Numbered from the stretch's first letter, positions 1-5,902 are shown. The stretch is 10,652 nucleotides of DNA from an uncultured Campylobacter sp. (GCA_938041615.1 CALISV010000134.1:1-10652); one strand, 5' to 3'. Numbers and translations are program-made. The notes: a model not told the origin generated them from the sequence alone.

Positions 1-224
1 AATTTGAGCTGAAGCGTTCTTGCGCGTTTTGGCGAGCGCATTTGGGCGGAAAAGGCTAAAAATCTGAGCGAAACAAACCTTTTTATACTCGGTCTTGCCG
101 CCCTTACTTTGATTTACCACTCCTAAACGGCACAGGCAAATTTGCGCGCATCAAGCCGGTTTTATTGATTTTTATCTTCGTTTATCTTTTTTACGGGCTG
201 GCTTGCGAGCGAATTTTAGGTTAA
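1..224 (+). pseudogene. Decayed tail of an integral membrane protein (partial, left edge)
   Basis: The product is not recognised. From base 13 to 123 one frame reads as the end of a membrane protein, with FGERIWAEKAKNLSETNL followed by a hydrophobic stretch, and stops at 124-126. The neighbouring frame continues the theme from about base 120 to a stop at 222-224, reading LLNGTGKFARIKPV and then a second hydrophobic stretch, LLIFIFVYLFYGLA. Restoring one C near base 120 joins the two into a single chain with two predicted membrane segments. A further in-frame TGA at 10-12 interrupts the upstream part. No start codon is visible, so any gene would begin left of the window. Seen: the frames and stops. 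Inferred: that this is a degenerate gene rather than chance coding-like sequence. A sequencing error near 120 is an alternative. Confidence 0.35.
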
Positions 225-499
225 ATTTGAGTCGCGATAGGCTTTTGTGCTAAGGTTTGTTTTGCTCTCTGTGCCCTAGGATAAAATCGCTAAAAAACAT
301 TACAGACTTTCGTTTTTTGCCGTTTATAATGCTTAAATTTGGCGCCGGTGCTTGATTTGACGCGGATTTTATCAAAAAGGTAAAATTTAAGTAGATTTTT
401 GCTCGTAAATTTAGTCGTGCGGCAAGGCACAGAAGCTTGTTTAAATTTAAAATCGCAATTAGCGAAAACTATTTTTACGCCTTTGCTTGAAAAACGTAG
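225..499. other. Intergenic stretch with no gene seen
   Basis: No frame on either strand stays open for long, and no start codon has a convincing ribosome binding site. On the plus strand, the frame that opens at 500 carries stops at 392, 488 and 497, with short coding-like runs between them such as SENYFYAFA at about 461-487. It is therefore possible, though weak, that the 500-688 remnant once extended leftwards. The stretch is rich in TAAATTT/AAATTTA words, which are ordinary for this genome type. Confidence 0.4.
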
Positions 500-688
500 C
501 CGTATCTAAAACGTTGTGATATCGCCGCAACCGACAAAAATAATTTTTACGGTAGCGATGATAAGCGGCGTTCGGTTGCAACGATCGATAGCAAAATTTA
601 CGCCGCATTAAAAGTCGGCTTTTTGTTTAAATTCGGCGAGCAAAGCGCCAAATTTAAATCGCATTCAAATTTAAGCCCCAAGGTCTAA
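500..688 (+). pseudogene. Startless open frame resembling the end of a beta-barrel protein
   Basis: A 62-codon open frame runs from a TAG at 497-499 to a TAA at 686-688, with no ATG or GTG in it and only a late TTG. The middle reads DKNNFYGSDDKRRSVATIDS followed by KIYAALKVGFLFKF. That is an alternating hydrophobic pattern ending in Phe, as in the last strand of outer-membrane barrels. The same frame upstream is interrupted by stops at 488 and 497. Seen: the frame, the stops and the missing start. Inferred: a leftover of an outer-membrane or autotransporter gene. The last 20 codons overlap a perfect-looking hairpin at 626-658 and are lysine/AAATTT-rich, so that part may not have coded. No family could be named, and chance remains a real alternative. 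Confidence 0.25.
626..658. repeat. Hairpin (inverted repeat with GGCG/CGCC core)
   Basis: TTTAAATT at 626-633 pairs with AATTTAAA at 651-658, and inside it GGCG (635-638) pairs with CGCC (646-649). One C-A mismatch separates the two blocks, and the loop is 7 bases (AGCAAAG). That gives 12 base pairs. No clean T tract follows on the plus strand. It could be the terminator or a relic of the decayed region to its left, or a structured element upstream of perR. Confidence 0.5.
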
Positions 689-758
689 AATTTACCTTGA
701 GTATAGCGCTTAAACTCGCAAAAAGTATAAATTTGACTACAAATGACACAAATTTTAG

Positions 759-772
759 TAAATAATAATTTA
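759..772. promoter_or_regulatory. Possible operator (AT-rich palindrome) upstream of perR
   Basis: TAAAT-AATA-ATTTA is a perfect 5+5 inverted repeat 68 bases before the perR start, in a very AT-rich stretch. Fur-family repressors bind AT-rich inverted repeats, and perR autoregulation has been reported in C. jejuni. The spacing does not match the classic Bacillus PerR box closely, and palindromes of A and T arise easily here, so this is only a candidate. Confidence 0.25.
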
Positions 773-810
773 TATTACCAACTATAAAGAAGTTTTAAAT
801 AAAATTTTTG

Positions 811-816
811 TATATT
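811..816 (+). promoter_or_regulatory. Candidate -10 element of the perR promoter
   Basis: TATATT preceded by T-rich sequence (TTTTTG) lies 24 bases before the perR ATG and fits the Campylobacter sigma-70 pattern, in which the -10 box is conserved and the -35 box is poor. TATATT at 771-776 and TATAAA at 783-788 are competing candidates that would give a longer leader. Choosing between them from sequence alone is not possible. Confidence 0.3.
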
Positions 817-840
817 TAGCAAAAAATATCAGGAAAAACG

Positions 841-1251
841 ATGAACTATATGGAACTTCTAAAAAATCACGGCCTCAAAGCCACCCCGCAGCGCCTCAGC
901 GTGCTCAAAATCCTCGACCGTCACACGCATCCGACGATCGATGAGCTTTATGAGGAGATCTGCGCCGAAAACCCGTCCGTATCGCTCGCAACGGTGTACA
1001 AAAACCTAAATATGCTAAAGGACGAAGGCCTCGTCGTCGAGGTAAATATGCCAAATCAAAAGGCGCGCTACGACATCTTTAGCTACCCGCACATCCACGT
1101 CGTATGTGAGAGCTGCGGGCACGTCGAGGACTATAATTTCTGCGAGGCGCTGAGCGAGTACAAGGAAAATTTGGAAAGAAAGCTCGGAAATTTCATCGAA
1201 AAGATGAATGTGCTCGTAACCGTAAAAGACTGCAAAAACTGCCGCCATTAA
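841..1251 (+). CDS. perR: Peroxide-sensing Fur-family repressor PerR
   Basis: This cytoplasmic metal-dependent repressor senses hydrogen peroxide by oxidation of its own histidines, and in Campylobacter it controls catalase and alkyl hydroperoxide reductase genes. The 136-residue length is typical. Residues 1-75 form the winged helix, with the recognition-helix signature SLATVYKNLNML (48-59). The structural zinc site is two CXXC pairs, C89/C92 and C131/C134. The regulatory metal ligands known from Bacillus PerR are all present: H30, D78, H84, H86 and D97. Aspartate rather than glutamate at position 97 favours PerR over Fur. The ATG at 841 is preferred over M4 because AGGA (831-834) sits six bases before it. 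It stands alone, with decayed DNA upstream and a convergent broken gene downstream. The metal ligands make PerR more likely than Fur or Zur. Confidence 0.9.
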   Translation: MNYMELLKNHGLKATPQRLSVLKILDRHTHPTIDELYEEICAENPSVSLATVYKNLNMLKDEGLVVEVNMPNQKARYDIFSYPHIHVVCESCGHVEDYNFCEALSEYKENLERKLGNFIEKMNVLVTVKDCKNCRH

Positions 1252-1460
1252 GCTTTTGGCTCGCTTTTTGGTGGGCTAAATTTTCTCTCGTTTATAGCTT
1301 TATAATGAATTAGATTCGGGCTTATGCTAATAAAATTTGCAGCTGTTTTTGATCCTGCAAGTGAGCTTTTTGCCAAGAACAAGTTATGCTTGCGGGTGCT
1401 TGGCGGCGCTAAAAGCAGCGACATTGTGCATTTTAATCTGCCATAAATTTATACTAAAGC

Positions 1461-2070
1461 TCACTCCGCGACGCGATTTACCCAGATCAAAAACTCATCG
1501 CTCGGGTTCTCGTCGTCCAGATGCGCGGGCGTGACGAGCTCAAGCGCGGTTTGCGGGATCGTCGTTTTAAACGTCTGTGTTACCCACTGCTGAAATTTCA
1601 CGTTTGGATGCACGATAAAGTCGTCATTCTCGCTGTTTGGCGACGCGCTAAAATCCTCGTCCCAGCAGATCTCGTCGTATCCGATCGCAAGCAATCGCAA
1701 AAAATCAAGCCCGCTGCGAGCCAAAACGCAGGTCATCGTCCAGCCATAGTGCGCACATCGAGCCTCCGAGCCGCTGCTTGATCTCCGCGGCAAGCTCGCG
1801 ATCCTCGCCGTAAAACCAATACCTTAGCTCCTCGTCGCGATTTTTCGGCTCATCCGTGAAAAAGACGATGTCCGTGCCGCCCTCACGCTCATCGTCGCTC
1901 CAGCTCTGCTGTAGCCGATCCTGTGGGTAGAGATAGCCGCGTCTGCGCCCGCCCGCGTCGTCATAAAAGCCGTTTGCTTCGATCCACGCATAAAGCGCCT
2001 CAAGTTCGCTTGGCACGCGCATGCCCTGCGGTAGCGCCTCGCGCAGCTGCGCTAACAATAAATTTTCCAC
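1461..2070 (-). pseudogene. Frameshifted SUKH (SMI1/KNR4-like) family gene
   Basis: Two overlapping minus frames are halves of one protein. The upstream half (2070 down to 1705) carries VPSELEALYAWIEANGFYDD and later CALWLDDD. The downstream half, readable to a TGA at 1461-1463, carries SGLDFLRLLAIGYDEICWDE and FQQWVTQTF, which is SUKH-like. Removing one base from the T4 run (A4 at 1723-1726 on the plus strand) joins them as ...DDDLRLARSGLDFLRLLA..., about 202 residues. Alternatively, a small out-of-frame deletion may have removed a conserved stretch there; related proteins recalled from memory seem longer between WLDDD and the LDFLRLLA motif. GTG at 2070 is the preferred start because AAGGAG lies five bases upstream; ATG at 2097 has no such site. 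SUKH proteins often act as immunity proteins to polymorphic toxins, but no toxin gene is next to this one. A sequencing error is possible. Confidence 0.6.
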
Positions 2071-2278
2071 GATCGCTCCTTTTGCTAAATTTGCCATTCA
2101 AATTTTACTCCGTTTTGGCTAAATTTACGGATATTTTGTCTGATATTTGCGGCGTTTTACGCGCTGCGAAAATGAGAGTATTTTGAAGTTGTACAAAATT
2201 TAACGGATAGAAATGTGCCAAATTTCACGATCTAAATTTCACTACTTTAAGACTTCTGAGAAATTGTCCGTTTTAAAT

Positions 2279-2392
2279 TTATCTCGCTTCGGATACGCAG
2301 ACGATACCGTCATCAAATTTGGTTTTTAGCGTTGCTAAAAGTTGAACGCAAATTTTGCTGTCGTTTGACGGGGCGGAAAAATAGAATTTCAT
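2279..2392 (-). CDS. Possible 37-residue protein coupled to the phosphatase gene
   Basis: The product is not recognised. An ATG at 2392 follows the phosphatase TAG with no base between them (TAGATG), an arrangement that permits re-initiation by the same ribosome. The frame encodes MKFYFSAPSNDSKICVQL and continues to a TAA at 2279-2281, giving 37 residues with no signal peptide or membrane segment. Just past the stop, another frame reads DKFKTDNFSEVLK before a TAG. A single-base shift near 2284 would therefore lengthen the protein to about 49 residues, which hints at a frameshifted small gene. No strong ribosome binding site precedes the ATG. It could be a real small protein, a relic, or chance. 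Confidence 0.25.
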   Translation of the reverse strand: MKFYFSAPSNDSKICVQLLATLKTKFDDGIVCVSEAR

Positions 2393-3079
2393 CTAAATTT
2401 CAAGCTCGGCTCTTATAAGCGCTTCGTTTTGCGGCGTCAAAAAGCCCGCGATATCCTGCCACATGGAGTGAAAGCCGTATCCGCCGTCTATCATCTCGCT
2501 GCGCGCGGCGTCCAGGCTCCAGCCCTGATAGATCACGCGGTACATCGCCACCACAAGCCCCGTGCGATCGGCTCCGTGATAGCAGTGCACGAGCACGGCG
2601 CCCTCCTTTTGGCGCTCGCGAATGGTGCGCAAGACGTCCGCGATCTGCGCGGGCTTTATCTCCCAGCTTTGAAGCGGCTTGTTTGCGAGCCAAAATTGAT
2701 CCCCAAACGCCCTTCTGTCGCCGCCTCTGCTAAAATGGCGCAGATTTACGATACTTTTGATGCCAAGCTCGTGCAGCTTTGCAGCGTCGCTCCCGTCAAG
2801 CTGCGCGCTGCGAAATAGCAGCTCGTCCACGCGGTAGAAATTTTTAGCTTCGTCGATGAGGGTCGCTTTTTGCGATGATTTTGAGTTTGCGCTGCGCGCC
2901 GCGGTATCTGTGCTCTTAAATCGCGCGTCTTTAAATTTGGCGTCTTTTGCGTCCGCGAGATTTAGCTCTGCGCCGCTCGTTTTTCTAAAATTTATGGAAT
3001 TCGCTTCTGTCGCAAGCTCGGCGTTTACGCTCGTCGCAAAGAAAAACGCGACCGATAACGCGAGGGTTTTAAATTTCAA
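2393..3079 (-). CDS. Secreted dual-specificity/tyrosine phosphatase-like protein
   Basis: This is a predicted periplasmic phosphatase of the cysteine-dependent PTP/dual-specificity fold. Residues 1-20 are a signal peptide with a likely cut after VNA (18-20). Residues 21-75 are a Lys/Ala/Ser-rich linker with a small internal repeat (AKDAKFKDARFK). The catalytic domain is about 80-225, with the P-loop VHCYHGADRTG: nucleophile C166 and arginine R172, a CX5R motif. The general acid is not obvious; the stretch before the P-loop reads LQSWEIKP. The substrate is unknown and could be a protein, lipid or inositol phosphate. The start is a TTG with AAAGGA six bases upstream. An ATG seven bases further up is out of frame and yields only MKFEI. 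A 37-residue ORF abuts the stop codon. Family assignment is strong; substrate and role are inference. Confidence 0.8.
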   Translation of the reverse strand: MKFKTLALSVAFFFATSVNAELATEANSINFRKTSGAELNLADAKDAKFKDARFKSTDTAARSANSKSSQKATLIDEAKNFYRVDELLFRSAQLDGSDAAKLHELGIKSIVNLRHFSRGGDRRAFGDQFWLANKPLQSWEIKPAQIADVLRTIRERQKEGAVLVHCYHGADRTGLVVAMYRVIYQGWSLDAARSEMIDGGYGFHSMWQDIAGFLTPQNEALIRAELEI

Positions 3080-3308
3080 ATTTCATCCTTTAAATTTGGC
3101 TAAATTTTATGATTTTTGTAAAATTTAACGCCAGACGGGTCAAATGCAAAATAGCAAGCGCGCCTTAATTTAACGTAAAATTTGAGCGTCAAATCCGCCA
3201 AAATCGCCGCTAAATTTTGCCGCAAGCCCGCAAGTCGCGCCGCAAAAATTAAAATTTCGTTTTAAAATTTCCCCGTTCCCGCCCTCGGTATCGCTAGATC
3301 AGTACGCG

Positions 3309-3334
3309 GTAGTTACATTGCGTAGTTACATTGC
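3309..3334. repeat. 13-bp perfect tandem duplication
   Basis: GTAGTTACATTGC occurs twice head to tail with no mismatch and no gap (3309-3321 and 3322-3334). Read on the minus strand, the duplication covers the last codons and the stop of the small ORF ending at 3313, so a change in copy number would move that stop. With only two copies it could be a one-off slippage event or a target-site scar; no flanking mobile element is visible. Confidence 0.9.
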
Positions 3335-3420
3335 CCTTGTAAATTTACTGAAAATAAATCGTAAAAGGGGTGCGCCATTTCCGCGAGCGCTATTAATTCC
3401 GTTACAGGGAAGGTTTTCAT
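3313..3420 (-). CDS. Possible 35-residue small protein
   Basis: The product is not recognised. An ATG at 3420 is preceded by GAGG with five bases of spacing, a good ribosome binding site. The frame reads MKTFPVTELIALAEMAHPFY and then DLFSVNLQGQCNYAM before a TAA at 3313-3315. It has no signal peptide and no membrane segment. The stop lies inside the 13-bp tandem repeat, so the C-terminus may have been altered by the duplication. It sits between the DIP1984 gene and the phosphatase gene on the same strand. A short frame like this can arise by chance, and the ribosome binding site is the main argument for it. Confidence 0.25.
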   Translation of the reverse strand: MKTFPVTELIALAEMAHPFYDLFSVNLQGQCNYAM

Positions 3421-3459
3421 GCTCGCCTCTTGCGATACTTACCCGAAATTTTAATTTTC

Positions 3460-3481
3460 GCGAAATTCTTTCAAATTTCGC
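3460..3481 (-). terminator. Hairpin after the DIP1984 gene, weak terminator candidate
   Basis: GCGAAATT (3460-3467) pairs perfectly with AATTTCGC (3474-3481) around a 6-base loop, 16 bases beyond the DIP1984 stop. The stem is AT-rich, and on the minus strand it is followed by CGAAAATTAAAATT rather than a run of T. It could end the four-gene operon, but AAATTT palindromes are common here and the case is weak. Confidence 0.3.
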
Positions 3482-3497
3482 CGCTAAATTTGACGCT

Positions 3498-3953
3498 TTA
3501 GTCGATCAGATCGTTCTGCCAGTTCGCGCCTTGCAGCGTCGTGTCAAGCTGTCTGATCTGCTTTGCTAGCTCGTCCACCTGCTTTTGTAGCGCCGCGACA
3601 TCAACCGTGCTTAAAATTTTAATCTCGCTACGCGAATATGCATCGATCTTTTGCGCGGCAACTTGCGCGAAAGCCCGCAGCGCTCCCACTTTTAGCGTAA
3701 GTACGTCGCGCTTGGCGATTAGCTCGGTTAGGCTCTTGCCGTCCGCTTTTGCGGTGCAGTTGGTTAAATTTATCCGAACGATTAGTCGCTCAAGCTCGCT
3801 TGTGAGCGTGTCTAGCTCGGCTAGCAGCGCCTTTGGCTCTTCGCTTGGTTTCTCGCCCTCTTGCACCTTTGCGTTATCCGCGAGCCTTGATTTTAGCTGC
3901 TCGATGCGTTTTTGTATGTCGGCGCGCAGTATCAGCGCCTCGGCTAGTTTCAT
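3498..3953 (-). CDS. DIP1984 family protein
   Basis: This cytoplasmic protein belongs to the family named after Corynebacterium diphtheriae DIP1984, whose function is unknown. At 151 residues it has the normal length. Family signatures include the N-terminal MKLAEALILRADIQKRIEQL, a paired helix with INLTN (61-65), LIAKRD (78-83), RSEIK (108-112) and a C-terminal helix ending LQGANWQNDL (140-149). The heptad-like runs at 10-65 and 115-140 suggest an alpha-helical coiled-coil bundle. There is no signal peptide. The ATG at 3953 has AAGGA just upstream, and only 18 bases separate it from the DUF799 stop, so it is very likely the last gene of that operon. Some databases label relatives as septicolysin, which should not be taken as evidence of toxin activity. 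Confidence 0.85.
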   Translation of the reverse strand: MKLAEALILRADIQKRIEQLKSRLADNAKVQEGEKPSEEPKALLAELDTLTSELERLIVRINLTNCTAKADGKSLTELIAKRDVLTLKVGALRAFAQVAAQKIDAYSRSEIKILSTVDVAALQKQVDELAKQIRQLDTTLQGANWQNDLID

Positions 3954-3971
3954 TTTCGTCCTTTTTAAAAT

Positions 3972-4652
3972 TTATTTGCCGATATTTAGCTGCCGATCTT
4001 GTCCGTAGTGCGGTGAATACGGGCCGTAGAGCAAGCAGTCTCGACAGTCGGTGCTAAACAAAATCGCATCCGCGCGCGCCGATAGATCAAAGCTCGCGTC
4101 CGAGACCGAGTCGGCGATCTGTTTAACTAGCGCGGAGACTAGCATACCGATGAGGTTACCGCCGCCGTCACCCGAGTCGTTTGCCGCGATTGCACTCTTT
4201 TGCCAGAGTACGGCGCCGGTGTTTAGATCCACTAGAGTCGCCGCTACGCTCACGCGCGTGACGCTGCTAATGAGCATATACGAGGTGCCGTAGTCCGCGA
4301 CGTTTAGATACAGAGCGGCATCAGCGCCAAATATCTGCTTTAGCTTGTACGTGGAGATCTGCGCGATCTCGCCTGCGTCGTAGATGCCGTTGTTTTTAAA
4401 GGTCTCGTTTACGAGCGCGGGCGAAAATACGTAATACCCCGCCTCGCTAAGCGGATAGAGCGCGTTTGCCAGCACCGCCGCGGAGGCCTTTATCTCGGCT
4501 GAGTCGCTGGTGGGCATCACGACGACGATCGAGCGAGGCTTGGTCTGTAAAAACGCCGAATAGTCGTAAACCTCGGGCTGCGATCCTGCGCACGCTCCAA
4601 GAAACAGCACCGCAAACGCGCCAAGAAGCGCCGATTTTATTTTATTTTTCAT
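3972..4652 (-). CDS. DUF799 family lipoprotein (GNA1162-like)
   Basis: This is a predicted lipoprotein of the family that includes Neisseria meningitidis GNA1162; its molecular role is not established. Residues 1-20 form a lipoprotein signal with lipobox LGAC, so C21 would be the lipidated residue. The domain covers about 36-215, starting with SIVVVMP (41-47) and GIYDAGEI (89-96), and ending with CRDCLLYGPYSPHYG (203-217). The 226-residue length is normal. A Cys pair, C203 and C206, lies near the end and could form a disulfide. The gene overlaps the DUF4810 gene by 11 bases, and GGAAG precedes its ATG, so translation is probably coupled. It is the third member of the CsgG-like/DUF4810/DUF799 cassette. 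Confidence 0.88.
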   Translation of the reverse strand: MKNKIKSALLGAFAVLFLGACAGSQPEVYDYSAFLQTKPRSIVVVMPTSDSAEIKASAAVLANALYPLSEAGYYVFSPALVNETFKNNGIYDAGEIAQISTYKLKQIFGADAALYLNVADYGTSYMLISSVTRVSVAATLVDLNTGAVLWQKSAIAANDSGDGGGNLIGMLVSALVKQIADSVSDASFDLSARADAILFSTDCRDCLLYGPYSPHYGQDRQLNIGK

Positions 4653-5196
4653 TTTGGCTTCCTTTTGCGGTTTTGCTCGCTTTGGCTGGTTTTGTTTGCT
4701 TGTTTTTCAAATCTTGCTTGCTCGTTTGCTCGCCTAAATTTGAGCTTTTGTCGTTTGAATTTGACTCGCTCGCGCCTGCTTTTTCCTTCGTCTGCTCGCT
4801 CAAATTTGCCGCCGATTTGCCCGCTGCGCCCGCCGTTTTACCGTTTTGATTTAGCAAAAACATTGCGTAGTCGCGCGACTCGGGATAGAGCTCGGCCTCT
4901 TTTTCGACGTAGGCTTTAAATTTCGCCCCGTTTCCTTGCGAAAGATAGAGCAAGCCTAGATGCGCGTGCAGTCCGGGAGGGACCTTGGTGGCTCTTTGAT
5001 AGGCTTTTTGCAGGCTTTCCTCGAGTGCTGCGATCTGTGCGCCCGCGTCGCCCTCTTCGCTTAGGTACTCGTAGACCGAGCTCGTGTAGGTGCCGTCCCA
5101 GTAGTATAGCTGTCTAGGCGAGTCGTCCGCGCAGCCCGAGAGTAGCAGGGCAGCGGCGGAGGCGAGCGCGAAATTTGCTAGAGTTTTAAAGCGCAA
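4642..5196 (-). CDS. DUF4810 family lipoprotein with long charged tail
   Basis: This is a predicted lipoprotein of unknown function. Residues 1-21 are a signal with lipobox LSGC (lipidated C22). The DUF4810 core spans about 28-118 and shows YYWDGTYTSSVYEYL (31-45), VPPGLHAHLGLLYLSQGN (72-89) and ELYPESRDYAMFLLN (102-116), probably a small helical, TPR-like domain. From about 119 to 184 follows a low-complexity Lys/Ser/Ala/Glu/Asn-rich tail with an imperfect internal repeat (NLSEQTKEK and NLGEQTSKQ), which is longer than expected for the core family. The start is a TTG with AAGGA six bases upstream; no ATG competes. Nine bases separate it from the CsgG-like gene and it overlaps the DUF799 gene, consistent with one operon and one complex. 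Confidence 0.85.
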   Translation of the reverse strand: MRFKTLANFALASAAALLLSGCADDSPRQLYYWDGTYTSSVYEYLSEEGDAGAQIAALEESLQKAYQRATKVPPGLHAHLGLLYLSQGNGAKFKAYVEKEAELYPESRDYAMFLLNQNGKTAGAAGKSAANLSEQTKEKAGASESNSNDKSSNLGEQTSKQDLKNKQTKPAKASKTAKGSQNEK

Positions 5197-5205
5197 AATT
5201 TATCC

Positions 5206-5874
5206 TTATTTCGCGTTAAAAGCGCCGCTTTCAAGCCCGCGCGTTAGGTTATTTACGGCCTCGATGATGGCTAGGCTTAGCACCTTGCCGTTTAGTGTCG
5301 AATCATACCCAGCACTTCCGCCAAAGCCCAGCACTTCGCGGTTTGAGAGCTCGTACTCGCCAGCGCCCTGAGTGGAGTAGATCACCTCGGAGTTTTTCAC
5401 GTCCACGACGTTAAGGTTTACCTTCGCGTAGGCGGTTTGGGTTTTGCCCTTGCCAAGTATTCCGAAAAGCTGATGATCGCCCGTCGTTTTGCGGCCAAAC
5501 TCCGTCACGTCGCCCGTGATGACGTATCTTGCGCCCTTGATGTTTTGCGCCTCTTTGTTTAGTGCGCTTTCTTCTTTGATGGCGCGCATGTTGCTGCGGT
5601 CAAGCACTAAAAAGCGCCCGCTTTGCTGTAAATTTGAGATGAGGATGGTTTGGGCTTGGTTGCCTAGTCTGTCCTCGCCGTCTGAAAATACGCCGTTTTG
5701 GTATGAGGACTGGTTGCTAAAGCGGCCGATCGAGACGGAGATCTTTTGTCCTTGATAGTTGGTGTTTATGGTTTGAACTTTTGGCGTTTCTACCACGCGC
5801 GATCTCTCCGTCGCGCAACCGGTTATTAGCATCGCGGCGCACGCAGCTAGTAAAAATTTTACGTTCGTTTTCAT
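5206..5874 (-). CDS. CsgG/HfaB-family lipoprotein
   Basis: This is a predicted lipoprotein related to CsgG, the outer-membrane pore for curli export, and to HfaB. Residues 1-19 are a signal with lipobox ITGC (lipidated C20). The domain shows ISVSIGRFSNQS (45-56), a helix with LISNLQQSGRFLVLDRSNM (78-96), the conserved ARYVITGDVTEFG (115-127) and NLNVVDVKNSEVIYS (153-167). At 222 residues it is shorter than E. coli CsgG (277), mostly at the C-terminus. No csgA, csgB, csgE or csgF-like gene is in view, so a curli role is unlikely. Its partners are the DUF4810 and DUF799 lipoproteins encoded directly downstream. The ATG at 5874 has AAAGGAG four bases upstream. It is the first gene of the operon. 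Pore formation here is inference. Confidence 0.88.
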   Translation of the reverse strand: MKTNVKFLLAACAAMLITGCATERSRVVETPKVQTINTNYQGQKISVSIGRFSNQSSYQNGVFSDGEDRLGNQAQTILISNLQQSGRFLVLDRSNMRAIKEESALNKEAQNIKGARYVITGDVTEFGRKTTGDHQLFGILGKGKTQTAYAKVNLNVVDVKNSEVIYSTQGAGEYELSNREVLGFGGSAGYDSTLNGKVLSLAIIEAVNNLTRGLESGAFNAK

Positions 5875-5902
5875 ATCGCTCCTTTAAATTTTGATTTGCG
5901 TT

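Larger units (their letters stand above)
3080..3497. other. 418-base gap with tandem repeat, small ORF and hairpin
   Basis: This stretch separates two minus-strand genes. It holds a 13-bp tandem repeat (3309-3334), a 35-residue minus-strand ORF with a good ribosome binding site (3313-3420) and a hairpin near the end of the DIP1984 gene (3460-3481). The rest (3080-3300) is a mix of GC-rich and AAATTT-rich sequence in which no gene, tRNA or other RNA could be recognised. It must include the phosphatase promoter, but no convincing -10 box stands out. Confidence 0.4.

Noticed and set aside
1337..1360. TTGCAG/CTGCAA stem as terminator for perR.
   Set aside because: The stem is only six pairs with a 12-base loop, 85 bases past the stop codon, and the T tract is eight bases away.
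1324..1446. A 40-residue plus-strand frame starting with ATG downstream of perR.
   Set aside because: There is no convincing ribosome binding site, no recognisable motif, and it lies in the gap between convergent genes; chance is the simplest explanation.
2220..2242. AAATTTCAC repeated twice with a 14-base period, as a possible operator.
   Set aside because: AAATTT words are so common in this genome that two nearby copies carry little weight, and the spacing does not suit a known regulator.
3180..3310. Possible tRNA or CRISPR-like element in the gap.
   Set aside because: No cloverleaf, no anticodon arm pattern and no regularly spaced repeats; only a single 13-bp duplication was found further on.
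3498..3953. Pore-forming toxin (septicolysin) reading of the DIP1984 gene.
   Set aside because: The protein has no signal peptide or membrane segment and looks like a soluble coiled-coil bundle; the toxin label on relatives is not supported by sequence.
5206..5874. Curli biogenesis locus.
   Set aside because: Only a CsgG-like protein is present; no curli subunit, chaperone or nucleator gene is visible nearby.
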